A model generated the notes under the pieces. The model was given only the letters and a program-made list of their open reading frames with translations, searched no databases and was not told the DNA's origin. 64,000 bases of DNA from Ceratodon purpureus (Eukaryota; Streptophyta; Bryopsida; Pseudoditrichales; Ditrichaceae), in the NCBI GenBank assembly GCA_014871385.1, contig CM026423.1, positions 18,403,690 to 18,467,689 on the forward strand. The letters are read 5' to 3'. The position numbers and the translations under genes are program-made. This document shows, one piece after another, positions 22,901 to 34,532 of the stretch (positions within the stretch are counted from its first letter, which is position 1; each line of letters begins with the position of its first letter).

Positions 22901-25219
22901 GCCTGTTCTGGACTAATGGCTGCATTAATCTTCAGATACTGGGGCTCCTCCTCTGTTCCAAGGTTAATTTTTCTCAACTGCTCCGACTTTGGTAAGGTCC
23001 AGGATGCAATCTTCAGTTTCTTCACTTTCTCCCGGGCTGGTGTCTCATCCACTTCAATGTCGCCCTCCTCAAAGTTGTAAAAATGGTCTGGGTAGGCTCG
23101 CTCTGATCCCCCCTCTTGTCCCTGGTTCTGGTCCTGGTTCTTTGTCGGGCTCTTGATGTCGTCCTGGTCCTTACTGTTGTCCTGGTCCTTGTTCTGCTCC
23201 ATTCGAGGCAGAGTGACTGTTCCAACGGCCAGTAAGTCCTGCTCACTAGCTAACCACAAGGCTTCCTCCTCATCTGTTAGTCCTTCAGTAAAATTATAGC
23301 AGACTAGGACTTCAGGTAACTTAGGCCTAGGCCCCTTTCTCTGACTGACTGAGATTGTTTTTACAGTACCATTACCTCTGATGGTAACCAGGTTATTACC
23401 CCAGTCATGGTTTACCTTAGCATCAATTAACCAAGGTCTGCCTAGCAGCATACTATAGGCTTCATTAACTTCTTTATTTTTAATAACAGTCAAGGTGATA
23501 AGGTAAGGAATACCGTGGATGTGAATTTTCACATTACGAATCATCCCCACTAGGTCAACGACTGTCTGGTCTGCCATTCGTAGTCTGAAAGGAGCAGGCT
23601 GTGGATCCTTGAGGCCCAGTCTTTTACGCTCCTCCTCAGTGATCAGGTTCACACCTGATCCTCCATCCAGTAGAACATTCTCCAGAATCCCATTGCCTAT
23701 CTGCATAGTCAACACTGGCAGTTCTCTGTCAACATCAATAGCTAGAAGTCTGCCTATTAAATCAGTCTTACCTGGTTGACTGGTTGTGGGCTTCTTGCTT
23801 GGTACTGGCTCTGGTTGAGTGGACTGGTCCTCTGCCATTTCTGGGAATACGTGGGCCTTCACAAATTCTGTCAAATTAGGGGCCATCTTCAGCAGCTGCC
23901 CTAGTGAGACTGTGATGGGACTGTCCAGTATTTTTCTTCCAACCACAGTTGCATAATGCTGCTTCTGGTTGTTCTCTGTACTGGTCTCCCCTTCTGCCCC
24001 CAATTCCTTCTCGATGGTCTTGGAGCTGTAGGCTAGTGTATCTGAGTCTGGGAATCCTGCCCACTCATTATCCAGCACTTCACCATCTCCTTCCTTCTCT
24101 GCTGTTTTTAAAGTCGCCCTGAGTCTCTCTGCTTCTGCCTTCTCCTGCTCTTCTTGAAGCTGCATTTCCTTCAGGGTTTCTAGCATCGAATTCCTGATTT
24201 TCTCTTCCTCTTGCCAGTCCTCCTTCGTTCTGGCCTTTCTTGGTTCAGGTTCCCTTGATTCATCGTGGATAGGTAACAGTCCTGCCTTCAACCTCTGGGC
24301 TCTGGTCATGGTAGCTACCTCCACTGACTCTTCAGGTTCCTCTATTAGCTCAATCTCCACATTACTGACATGGTGATCCTGCTTCTTGTTGGTCTTCTCC
24401 TGGTCTGCCAAAAACTGGTCCCATTGTGCCTTCTTGGGGCAGTTCCAGCTTCTGTGGTCTGCTCCTCTACACAAGAAACAGCACGGTGGTTGATCACCAT
24501 AACTCCTCTGTTGACTGTTGCCTGCCCTGGGATTAGGTGGTCGCTGGTATCCTTGGTTGTAACTGTAAGTTCCTGCTGGTTTAGAAGCAGAGACTTCATT
24601 GACAGAGACATGTTCTTCTCCTTCCTTCTTCGCACCTGACCCCCTCTGGTTAGCTGGGTTGTACCAACAGTTCTTATCATCATGGCCCAGCTTTTTACAA
24701 ATACCACAGGCTTTCCTTGGAGCCTCCTAGTCTGGTTCCTTCCTGCTCACTGTGGCCGCCTTACTGCTGGTCTCCACTTTCTTCACTTCGATCTTAGTGG
24801 GTTTACCACTAGAATCAGTGCAATTCTCCTCGCATCGTAAAGCTGCGTCCACCAACTCTGTCAAACTCCTGACTGGTGCCACACTGGTAGTAATCTTGAT
24901 ATACTCCAGCAATCCTGCTCGAAAGTTAGTGATTCTGAACCCTTCCCCTGAATCCGATTGTAGACATTTGATTAATGTCATAAACCGATCATAGTAGTCC
25001 TGTACCTTCTCTCTGTCCCCCTGTTTGAAGGACTTCAATTCCCTGTATACTGCCTCATCAGTAGTCTGGTCTCTGTACCTCCTCCTAAAAGCAGCTTTAA
25101 CATCCTCCCATGAGCAGTAGACATGGTTCTCCAGGAAATTCTCATACCATGCACCAACTTTGTCCAGCAGAGTGGTACCCATCAGGTTGATTATCACCTG
25201 CTCATCAGTTTCTCCGTTG
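19960..25219 (-). pseudogene. Gypsy Gag capsid–zinc knuckle–protease–RT–RNase H–integrase, minus strand, broken by nonsense codons
   Basis: One reading frame throughout, interrupted only by stops: TAG 24727, TAA 21592, TAG 20299, plus a TGA at the MULE junction. Order: retrotransposon Gag capsid domain (GAWYENF…WEDVKAAFRRRY, 25197–24750); two CCHC zinc knuckles (CGICKKLGHDDKNC and CFLCRGADHRSWNC); protease (LLDGGSGVN near 23670); RT with FLDD (near 22310); RNase H (HVHTDAS near 21880); integrase zinc region ([11 protein letters not shown]) and DDE region ([22 protein letters not shown]) near 21180–20730. At 21592 and 20299 the plus-strand sister has CAG (Gln). No frameshift is seen in this stretch. 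Loss of function is expected unless stops are read through. Confidence 0.88.
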
Positions 25220-25229
25220 TGTCATAGGG
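25220..25229. repeat. Target-site duplication, left copy, MULE copy 2
   Basis: TGTCATAGGG is repeated exactly at 42563–42572. Eight to ten of these bases are the duplication, since the terminal Gs are ambiguous. MULEs usually make 8–11-bp duplications, most often 9. Confidence 0.88.
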
Positions 25230-25330
25230 GAGGGTAGCTTGTACGTGAGCGCAGAGCGCAGAGCGGAGAGCGGTGAGCGCAGATTTGGAGAGCGGAGAGC
25301 ACAGAATGGGGGACAGAACCTAAAAATAGC
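25229..25330 (+). repeat. Left terminal inverted repeat of MULE copy 2
   Basis: Begins GGAGGGTAGCTTGTACGTGA, followed by repeated GCGCAGAGCG/GGAGAGCGG motifs. It matches the terminus of copy 1 in inverse orientation and, more loosely, the right ends at 42562, 50131 and 59135. Confidence 0.85.
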
Positions 25331-26122
25331 ATTTTTTTTACTAAAAATAAATTAGAAAATTAGAAAATTCGAATATTCTTAAAATATTTTTAGAAATTTA
25401 CTAATTTTAGTAATTTAATTGACCCTATAACCGTGGACTAATTACAGTATTTTCATTGAATTTGTAGTTCATATTATCTTTTCTTGGTGATTAATTTTTT
25501 AACGTGCACCTAGTACTATGCTCCAGCTCCTTCTAACTAGTTCAGGCATACAGTAATTCCCCTTATCTCCTTAAATTTATATGCAAATTACTACTTAAAA
25601 TGTATTGGTATTGAACCTCTGAGCAGGGATCAAGTAACATTTAATTTCGTAACATTTTCTTAACATTGCTAGAATTCATCCAACATAGTCTACATGCCTT
25701 TCTCCTTTTTTTAATTTTTTTTATTCTTTTTGATATTTGTCTTGTATTTTTTATAAAATTTTCTTTATTCTATCTATCTTGTTAGAGGGGTCAAAAGCCT
25801 CCTTTCATTTAATTCTCTCCTTCATTTTATTTTCACAATCATTTTATTTTCACATTCAATTTGTTAATCTCCTTCATATTATTTTCATCCTTCATTTTAA
25901 ATATTGCTATTCTTTACTTTAATCTTTTTAATTTCATTTTTTATATAATTTGTTTTTTTTTTGTTTTTTTAATTTTTTTTCATTCTTTATTTTTAAAACA
26001 AAAATTTAAATGCAAAATGACCTCTGCTAAACCTTCATCTTTTTCAATTTGGTTTAGGAGGATGACAACTTTTAAATGAATGAATAGCCGATTTTCAAGG
26101 GCGCCAAGCATCTTCTTCAGGG
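25331..26122. other. AT-rich subterminal region of MULE copy 2, no gene
   Basis: T-rich sequence homologous to 9400–10560 of copy 1 (reverse complement), without the expanded minisatellite. No coding sequence is supported. Confidence 0.6.
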
Positions 26123-26131
26123 ATATTTAAG
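26123..26131 (+). promoter_or_regulatory. TATA-like box of gene B, copy 2
   Basis: ATATTTAAG, 78 bp before ATG 26209, the same spacing as in copy 1. Confidence 0.6.
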
Positions 26132-26208
26132 ATAAGAGTAGGGAATGTCTCTGCCTCTTTTGTGTTGGTGTTATGTGAAGCTCTTTTCCGTAGTGCGGGA
26201 CAGCAGCT

Positions 26209-26661
26209 ATGGAAGACGTCAGAGATATTGTTGTTTCACTTGCTGACGATGTTTGTCCATTTGAACCATATGTTGAGGTGGAGGACGAAGAAGAGGTGAT
26301 GGCCAACAGCCAAGGGCGTCCTTCGACAACGGATGCTGACGTCCAACCGGATGTAAGAGCTGACCCTCCACGTTCAGAAAATTCGGATGAAATCATAGTG
26401 CTAGAGAAGGACGCAGATGTGCCTTTGCAACCACATGCATACTCGAAGGTTGGAAAGATCCCAAGGGGAACCTATTCCAGGGAATCAGTTAATCGGAGGC
26501 GCGGAGGTGGGCCATTGCTGAAACGTTCATACCAAGGACACGCTCCAAGTGTGGGAACGAAAGTGAATGCGAATGTAGTTTGTCCTGTAGTACAGTCAGC
26601 GGCTGGCAGTCTTGTTGATAGTGTAGTGGGCAACCCTAAACGTGTTAGGTTCGAAGATTGA
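26209..26661 (+). CDS. MULE gene B, copy 2
   Basis: 150-residue single-exon ORF, the same length as copy 1 and about 90% identical by eye. Acidic N-terminal half, basic RRRGGGPLLKRS segment and the C-terminal KRVRFED (RVxF-like) are all kept. It has no frameshift although the neighbouring transposase is broken. It is the gene nearest the left terminus. Function unknown. Confidence 0.75.
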   Translation: MEDVRDIVVSLADDVCPFEPYVEVEDEEEVMANSQGRPSTTDADVQPDVRADPPRSENSDEIIVLEKDADVPLQPHAYSKVGKIPRGTYSRESVNRRRGGGPLLKRSYQGHAPSVGTKVNANVVCPVVQSAAGSLVDSVVGNPKRVRFED

Positions 26662-26912
26662 GACATCTAATAACAAGTATATGTTTGCTGTAATAAAAGA
26701 TAAATGTCAGGGGATACGAAGTATATAGTGCACTTGTTCAAGATAGAATGTATTGAAATAGAATGCAATTAATGTGAACGACAAAGCCTTTATAATGAAA
26801 AAGTCAATACAGCTTCTATATTGCTGACTTAGTACATGGGATATTACTAAAATCATTCACTACGTGACAAATGGCCATTGTGGAAATGGCAGTTCTAAAG
26901 TAGGAGGGCTAC

Positions 26913-29900
26913 CTACTTCTTCGCCAAGGGGTGACGCAAGATTCCACTCTCTAAGAGCAGCTTGACCTCGTTGAAGCTGAAGGTAGGCGCATGGATGAAA
27001 AGCTCCGCTTCGGGATCACGGTTGCAGACCTTCAAGAGTATGTAGTATAGGTGCTTACAATACGTGAACAGAGTCTTGCCACGGAACGTAGTCATTGTCC
27101 TCTTGAATGCTGGGCAAGTGCAACCAGGGTAAGAACTGATGGTAATCTGGTACCGTGTGATGTGTGGAGCGACGCCCGAATCCAGCCCAATGATGCAACC
27201 GTGGCCCGGCTCAGGTATCATGGTGACGGAACAGAGGCGCGCTTTAAGAGATTCGGAGGAGCCCATGGAGAGTCGCTGCGCTTGATTGGGACGAGTGGCA
27301 GTGCGCTTCACCATCTTGCCGTCTCTCTTGCCTGGGTAGCGGTCAGCGTCTGTAGGGACTGGCAGCGAGCTGAGATTTGCAGGGGGCGGGGCAGAAGAGA
27401 ACAGGCGTCTTGGGGAGACCGGTTTCTTCGGCGGAAGTTGAAAGCCCGCTGCTTCGAGGGCAAGAATCTCACTGAGTTTTAGGTTAGTACCAAGTTTCAC
27501 TGGCCACACCTCTGGAATGGAGGGGAATTCCTGGTCCTTTGAGTAGTGTGCTACCCACTTGCGCTTAGAGCCTTTCACGCAGCGCTCAATATCATCAGAG
27601 CAGAAGAAGAACTCTGTCTTCTCGACTAGGTTCCTGCGATAGTTAGTCCACAGTCTAGTGTAGGTCGGGGCAGCTGTGCAATGGGGCCCCCTGACAATTC
27701 TCTCAGTGCACTTCTTCTTCGTTTCAGCTCTTTGGGCCCAGCAGCACTTCGCAGAAAGTTTGTGAAGTCTCGAAATGTGCCACTCCTTCACGTCCACCTT
27801 AGTTTCTTCAACCGCGTTGACATGGCGAATGCCGCCCTTGTTCACTGGTGAAGGTAAAGGGAATCAACTTCCTGGGCAGGAGATTGGGTATATTCTACCT
27901 CGGGGTCGTGTTCGGAGTCGTCTTCCACAATGACAGGCATCTGCATAGGGCGAGCCCTGACGGCACGTCTTGGGCCTCTTGGGCGTGAGAAGTTTGTCTT
28001 GTCCGGGCGATGAGACTCCTCGTCAGCTCCGATAAGGACGTCGGCTTTTCGCTTCTGTGAACCGAAGACTTCCGCTCCAGGCATGATAGGCTGACGGGTG
28101 CAGAACTCATCCGCGCCTGGCATATCGAGCATGGGCTTGTCGAGCAGTGTAGGATTTCCCCATTTCTTCGCGTTGCGTTCAGCCATCCGGAGCCTGAGTT
28201 CCTTCTTGGATGGTCCTGTTCCGCCGACGTCACCTTTGAGGAACTGGTAGTAGTTGACAACCTGTAGAAAAGCCCGAACGAAATCGTCCACGGTAGCAAC
28301 GTACAGGTCGTTCCCGTTGTTTCCTGAAGCTTGGAGCCACTTGTTGTGAACTGTTTCGGCGAGGTTACAGGTGGGCATCTCTGTGAGTTCTTCTTTCGTG
28401 AATTTCTGCAGATTTGGCAGTAGGTGAAGTTAGATTCACCGATTACAATTTTGTAGGTTAGGGCTAGGAAACTAGAATCAAAAACATGAAAACAGAGTGC
28501 AGAGATAATACCTTGGTCATAAATCCCCCCCACTGGCGGAAGCGGTGGTGCCAGAATGACAGCCACTGATCGAGTTTTTTGAGCCCGCTTTCGCCAACGA
28601 CCCCGGTGGATGCCCACCAGGCTCGCAACGCGTGGTACAGAGTTTCCGCCTCTGCCATGCTGGTCGCATTCTTGTACTGAGTGCACATCTTCTTGTGCTG
28701 TTCCCAGAGTTCTTCGGGGAAGTGCTTCTGCGTATACGCCACCATGTTCTGAGTCTAGTGGAACAAGCACGACCTCTCCCGGTCCTCCATTGGGTCCTCT
28801 TTGTTGCCATTGCCGTAAAGGATTCGCACTGCATTCCAATTCGCCTGTGCGTTATCCGCCATGAACCCCTTGAAGTTCGGCGCTGCAACGCCATTGATCT
28901 CCATGACCAGGTTCAGGTTTTTCCAGAAGACGAGCTGGGCGTCCGTGTCCTCGGACTGCATGTCGCAAGTGGCGATTGTCATCACGCGGCAGTAGGTGGC
29001 GTCGTACACATGGCACGCCATCGTCGACCAGTCTTTGACGCGTTTGACATGGTCGAACATGATCCATGCGTTCTCCAAGTCGCCACCAGCTTGCATACGG
29101 CTGACCAAGTCGACACCACTGCCGGGCCCGACCTCCGACATCTTGAAGACGAAGACTTTGTCACGCATAGATCCCTGTCCAGGAAACCTATTCTCCTGGA
29201 CATACGCCCAGAGACTGTTACCACGTAGCTTGGTGATACCGTCCATGATTCCGTACCTTTTGAATTTTTTGAAGGTGGCGACTTTGTTGCGGATGTTTGG
29301 TGACGCCATGTCTTTGCAACGATCCAGAACAGGAACCAGCTCTTCCATCGTCAGCTTCCTCGGTGGTGCATCCTCAGGCTGTAGAAGGTAGCTCCCGATG
29401 AGGAGTTTGCTTGCCTCCAGGACAACGGCGCTCTTTGTTGCTTTGTTGTTCATCTCTACCTGCTCTTCTATTAAGCTACTAATCTCTGCTTTAGAGTCTC
29501 TGTAGTCTCCTACTTTCACTGGATGATGATGTGTTCCTATGTGAATACACGCTCTAGTCTGATTCGGTTTGCCCACAACGTAATAATTCTTAGCCTCGCA
29601 TGTAGCTACACATGACGGAGGTTCTTTACATATCTTGCACACTAGCGTGGAGTCAGATGGCGGAGGCTGATCCATGAGAAAAGCTTGCAGGGTACAGCCT
29701 TCGAACTCAGTCTCGTTAACCTCGAAGATCTTGGGAACACGCTTCAGGAAGTCACACTCCTCGTTCGTGCAACGCAGCCATCCGACGCAGTTGGAACTTC
29801 GAAAAGAGAGTCCGAAGTCGTTTTTGATATTTGTTGTGATGGTCTTGGTCCACAAGTGTCCGTCGTATCGTTTGTCCATTCCCTGCATAGACTTGGCGGC

Positions 29901-30590
29901 GAGCTTAGAGGATCCTGCAGCAGCTGGTGGGAACTCAAAAAGAACCGGACCATCAAACTTCGCAGGCAAGTACTCAACTATCTCGTGTGTAATAGTGGAA
30001 TAGTCTATCTTTTTCAAAATGTTTTTTGACCCACGCGTCTTAGCAAGCTGTTGAAGGAGGGGGACAATGCTAACTGTGACCTGGGACAATGGAGGAGACA
30101 CATTGGAAGGAAGAGCATCTGCGTGGACCTTAGGCACCAACTTGACGGGACTGACTTCGTCATCAGAAGAGAGAGATATGACGGTCGGAGGAGGTTTCTC
30201 TACATCTGAAGTCTCGGTACCAGGCTCGACTTTGACCTTGACATCACGAGGTAAGGGAGTCTGAATTGTGCAAGTAGAAGAGCGACGGGGGGTGAGGATC
30301 TCAGTGGATGCAGCCATAAGAGAATCAGTAAGACCATAGACTCTATAGGATCCAGGGAGGAGTCTCCACTGCAACATGTTGTTCTCATCTCTCACTGAAG
30401 GTTGCCCGAGGGTGTGGATAACCTCGGCAGTAACGTCATCAAAGATCTCCTCCTCTATACTGATGGTATCCTCACGGAAGTGGAATCTGAGACTCAGGCG
30501 AAGTGAGGAGACTGTACCTAGACCATCGTCATCTACGCGAAACCTAAGAGGGATGCCCATGCCTTGGGCATACAGACAGACCATCCCCAT
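26913..30590 (-). pseudogene. MULE transposase, copy 2 (nonsense codon plus frameshift)
   Basis: The exon structure matches copy 1: exon 1 30590–28512, intron 28511–28406, exon 2 28405–26913. TAG at 28755–28757 replaces a Trp codon (TGG in copy 1). A 1-base loss in a C run near 27863 shifts the frame before the SWIM half; exon 2 is 1,493 rather than 1,494 bp. The zinc region, DDE region and SWIM finger are otherwise clear. A functional full-length product is unlikely, so movement of this copy would need a transposase supplied in trans, for example by copy 1. Confidence 0.88.
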
Positions 30591-31151
30591 GATCGCAGGT
30601 AACTCAGGCAAGAAGAGAGAAGTGTGACTCTACTGGCGAAGCAATATTGCAAGAGCAAAGTGAGAGGAATGATGCATCGCTGTTGATCATTATATTCAGG
30701 TCGGAATGTCCATGTGAACAGGTGGAGAATGATTCATTCTGTTACGTAACGAATGTATGATTTAAGAGGGACGGCGCTAACTATTTGGAATGTGACTTTT
30801 TGCTGGCCGAAGAATAGCAGGTAAGATATTAATAAATCTGCTTTAATAATTTCAATCGTGGCGCAGAGTCTATTAGTTATGAAGTTTGGTAAGATTGAAT
30901 TGAGCCGTCTTTTAAATTCTACATTTAAAACAATGAATATAAAAAGGAGCATGCTTTCAAGTGCTTGATTCTAATCTTCTAATTTTTTGTGTGCTTGAAT
31001 TTATTCTTTATATTTAAAGAATAATATTTTAAACTACACTTCCGAATAGAACTGTTATGGAAATTCTTAATATAAAGAGTGTATAAAATGTGTATGGTGT
31101 TAAGATTCTATATCAATTTAGGGTTGTATCCAAATAGTTGTTCCTTATAGG

Positions 31152-31159
31152 TATTTAAG
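31152..31159 (+). promoter_or_regulatory. TATA-like box of the long gene, copy 2
   Basis: TATTTAAG, 60 bp before ATG 31219. The 30591–31218 spacer is the divergent promoter region shared with the transposase and holds no gene. Confidence 0.6.
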
Positions 31160-31218
31160 CTGGCAGGAAGTTCTTCAGAGAGTCTTTTTGTGAGAGAGTA
31201 AGTCCTTTGGTAAGACAC

Positions 31219-34200
31219 ATGAAGCAGAGTGAAGGGCCATCTCCCTCCACTTATGTCACTCCTAAACCTAGACGAAAACGAGGGGTTACAGATTTTACGG
31301 ATAGAAGAGCGAGGAAGAGGAGAGAGTCACGTAAGAAGGTAGAATTTCAACGTGACCATGTGAGTGCACCTGTGAAAACGAGAGGATCAGGTTTGCCTGT
31401 AGCTTTAAAGTCTGTAGCATTCGTAAACTCATTCTAGACTCTATTGTGGAGGAGGAAGAGGAGTTTATAGGGAATACCGTCGTCGAGAATCAGGAGGAGG
31501 GACAGCAGACACTCTTAAGTGGAGTTCAAGGTGAGGCCATGACGGAAGAATTAGTTTTTAATTGTAGTCAAAGAGTAGAGTCACCGCATCCGTCTATCAG
31601 ATTTAATGACTCTTTGACGGGGGAGTCAAATTCTCAATCAGATTTACGTTTCATCTCCGACGAGGTTAGTATTACTAAACCGTCTTAAATGTTGGGAATT
31701 CTTTATATTAATTCAATAATTTAGTATGAACTCAATTTACTATCAACTCTATTTAAATTAGGCAACTCCGTGAGGTCCCTCAATTATCACGCATTTTATG
31801 TTAAATGGTTTGAGTAGGGTATCGAAAGGATAAGGGAAGTCGATGTTCGAAGAAGGGTTTCACTTGCTCAGGAGGGGTGCGACATCGAGCAGCTGCAACT
31901 CATTGCGAGGAGAGCAAGAAGTGGAATTCTGAGTGTAGGGGAAGGGGGGGAGGCAATGGCAGCAAGATTAGAGCAGATGAGGGGCGGAGAGGAGGAGCAA
32001 GGCGACGCAGAGGCCGTGGGGCAGGCGCCTGTCGAGATGGAGGCGGACGTGGGCGGAGGTGGACAGGACCAGCCCGAGCTGGTTGGGGACGCGAGTGAGG
32101 ATCTGGAGAGGACGGACGGGGACGATGGAGAGGAAGACCCAGAAGATGGAGACCAGGTACGGTATCATTACCTTCAGAAGTTGAGAGTACCACGTGTTTC
32201 AATGATGAGGTTTTTGAATGGGGTGTTGTACGAATCTTGGGTTCGTACGATTTGGGGAATAGAATAGAATATTTGGGGAGATGAGTTGGGTTCGTACGAT
32301 TTGGGGAAGTGATTTGTTTGTTTTCGGTGCTTTGGTTTGTGGGTTGGGGTTGTGGGTTTGATTACATTATCGGAGTTTGTGGGTTCGTACATTGCTGGGG
32401 GCTGCCTGGAGTGACTGATTGCTTGCTCTTAGGATTTTGGAGCCTCGGTCGTAGGGCTGAATTACTCAAGCTTTTTTAATTATATTTTCGAAGGAGCTGC
32501 TACTGCTGACCATTTGCAATGATCTTGTATCGATTTCCGTATGAGCTTTGATATTGGGTCAATTGTTGATGTCGGGAAGTTGTTGGAAGTTGTAACTTGT
32601 GGGTAGTCGGTTGTAGGTTGGTGGATGTGGTTAGTTGGGTTGCGGTGTTTTAGTTTTTGGTTGCAGCTGCTTGGAGGTGCGTGGGTTGCCTGATCGATTG
32701 CTCTTGGAACTTCGGGCTGAATTTTGGAACCTCTTTATTATTGGATTTTGGAGAATGCTGCTGCTGCTGACTTGCAATGACTTGAGATTTACAATGGTAT
32801 TTGAAATGCAATTGTTTGGGAGTGCTGTGCGGAATCTCAAAGAACTGTTCGGCTCTGGAGGAATTCATAGATGTCGTAGTTGGCTTGACTTGCTGCTGCC
32901 TCGTGTTTCAAGTCCTGGGTTCATCCGAATTATTGCTGTTTAAATCTGAATGCTTGAAATTGTATGCTTGCTGCTTGAAACCGAATGGTTGTAGCATAAG
33001 ATTTTAGAGAGATGTTTTGGTAAAGGTCGGAGGGTACAATGGTGTTTCGGTGGGTGCCATGAGTTTGGATATCACACTGTGTCGATGTAAGCTGAGTCGA
33101 GCTACTTCAGTGCTTGGTCGAGCTAGTGCTGCCGGATTAATTGTGTTCATAGAATTTGTATTCTCTTCGATGATTTCAGATCCTTCTGTGCTTTTAGTAG
33201 TGATTGTATTTGCATGTCTCAAGAAAATCTGAAGTTGTTATCTGTTTAGTTGGTCTGAGATTCTTCTAGAAAGACATCATAGGTAATGTTGTACCAACTT
33301 GTATATACATGTTTTGAATAGTTTCGAAACCATTTTCAAGAAGTATATGTATTTTAGTAATTTGTTTTTTAATTTTTTGAAAATTAAAAAAACCCAGAGC
33401 CTACTGTCGTCAACGACAGTAGGCCGAGGGCATGAATAAAAAATTCGGGATTTCTGCAATTTTTGTTTTTTTATTCTTTTTTTGACATTTTGTGTTATAG
33501 ATTTGATTGCAAACTCACAAAATAAAAATATAAATCTAAACATTTTGGTTTTAATTTATGCATTTTGTTAATTTGTATTCAATATTTTGAAAATTAAAAA
33601 ACCCCAGAGCCTACTGTCGTCAACGACAGTAGGCCGAGGGCATGAATATGAATTTTGGGATTTCTGCAATGTTTGTTTTTTTATTCTCTTTTTGACATTT
33701 TGTGTTATAGATTTGATTGCAAACTCACAAAATAAAAATATAAATCTAAACATTTTGGATTTATTTTATGCATTTTATTAATTTATTTTCAATATTTTGA
33801 AAATTAAAAAACCCCAGAGCCTACTGTCGTCAACGACAGTAGGCCGGGGGCACACTAATGAATTTGGGGATATTTTATTTGTTTGTATTTTTTTTTTTTT
33901 TGTTGGTGACATTGTGTGATAATGAAATGCATAATTGCTCACAATTTGTTAATTAAAATCTGAATTCTTTTTTGAGTTTCAGTATTTTCTTGATATTTAT
34001 TTTTTATTTTGAATTTTTAAAAAACCCCAAACCTACTGTCGTCAACGACAGTAGGTTTGAGGCACTTCAATGAATTCGGGGATTTTATATTTGTTTGTCT
34101 TTATTTCTTTTGTTGGTGACATTGTGTGATAATGAAATGCATAGTTGCTCACAATTTGTTAATTAAAATCTGAATTCTTTTTTGAGTTTCAGTATTTTCT

Positions 34201-34497
34201 TGATATTTATTTTTTATTTTGAATATTTGAAAAACCCCAAACCTACTGTCGTCAACGACAGTAGGTTTGAGGCACTTCAATGAATTCGGGGATTTTTTAT
34301 TTGTTTCTCTTTATTTCTTTTGTTGGTGACATTGTGTGATAATGAAATGCATAATTGCTCACAATTTTTTAATTAAAATCAGAAATTTCGTAGATTTTCG
34401 GTATTTTCTTGATTTATTTCTTTTATTTTGAATATTTGAAAAACCCCAAACCTACTGTCGTCAACGACAGTAGGCCGGGGGCACTTCAATGAATTCG

Positions 34498-34532
<35 letters not shown>

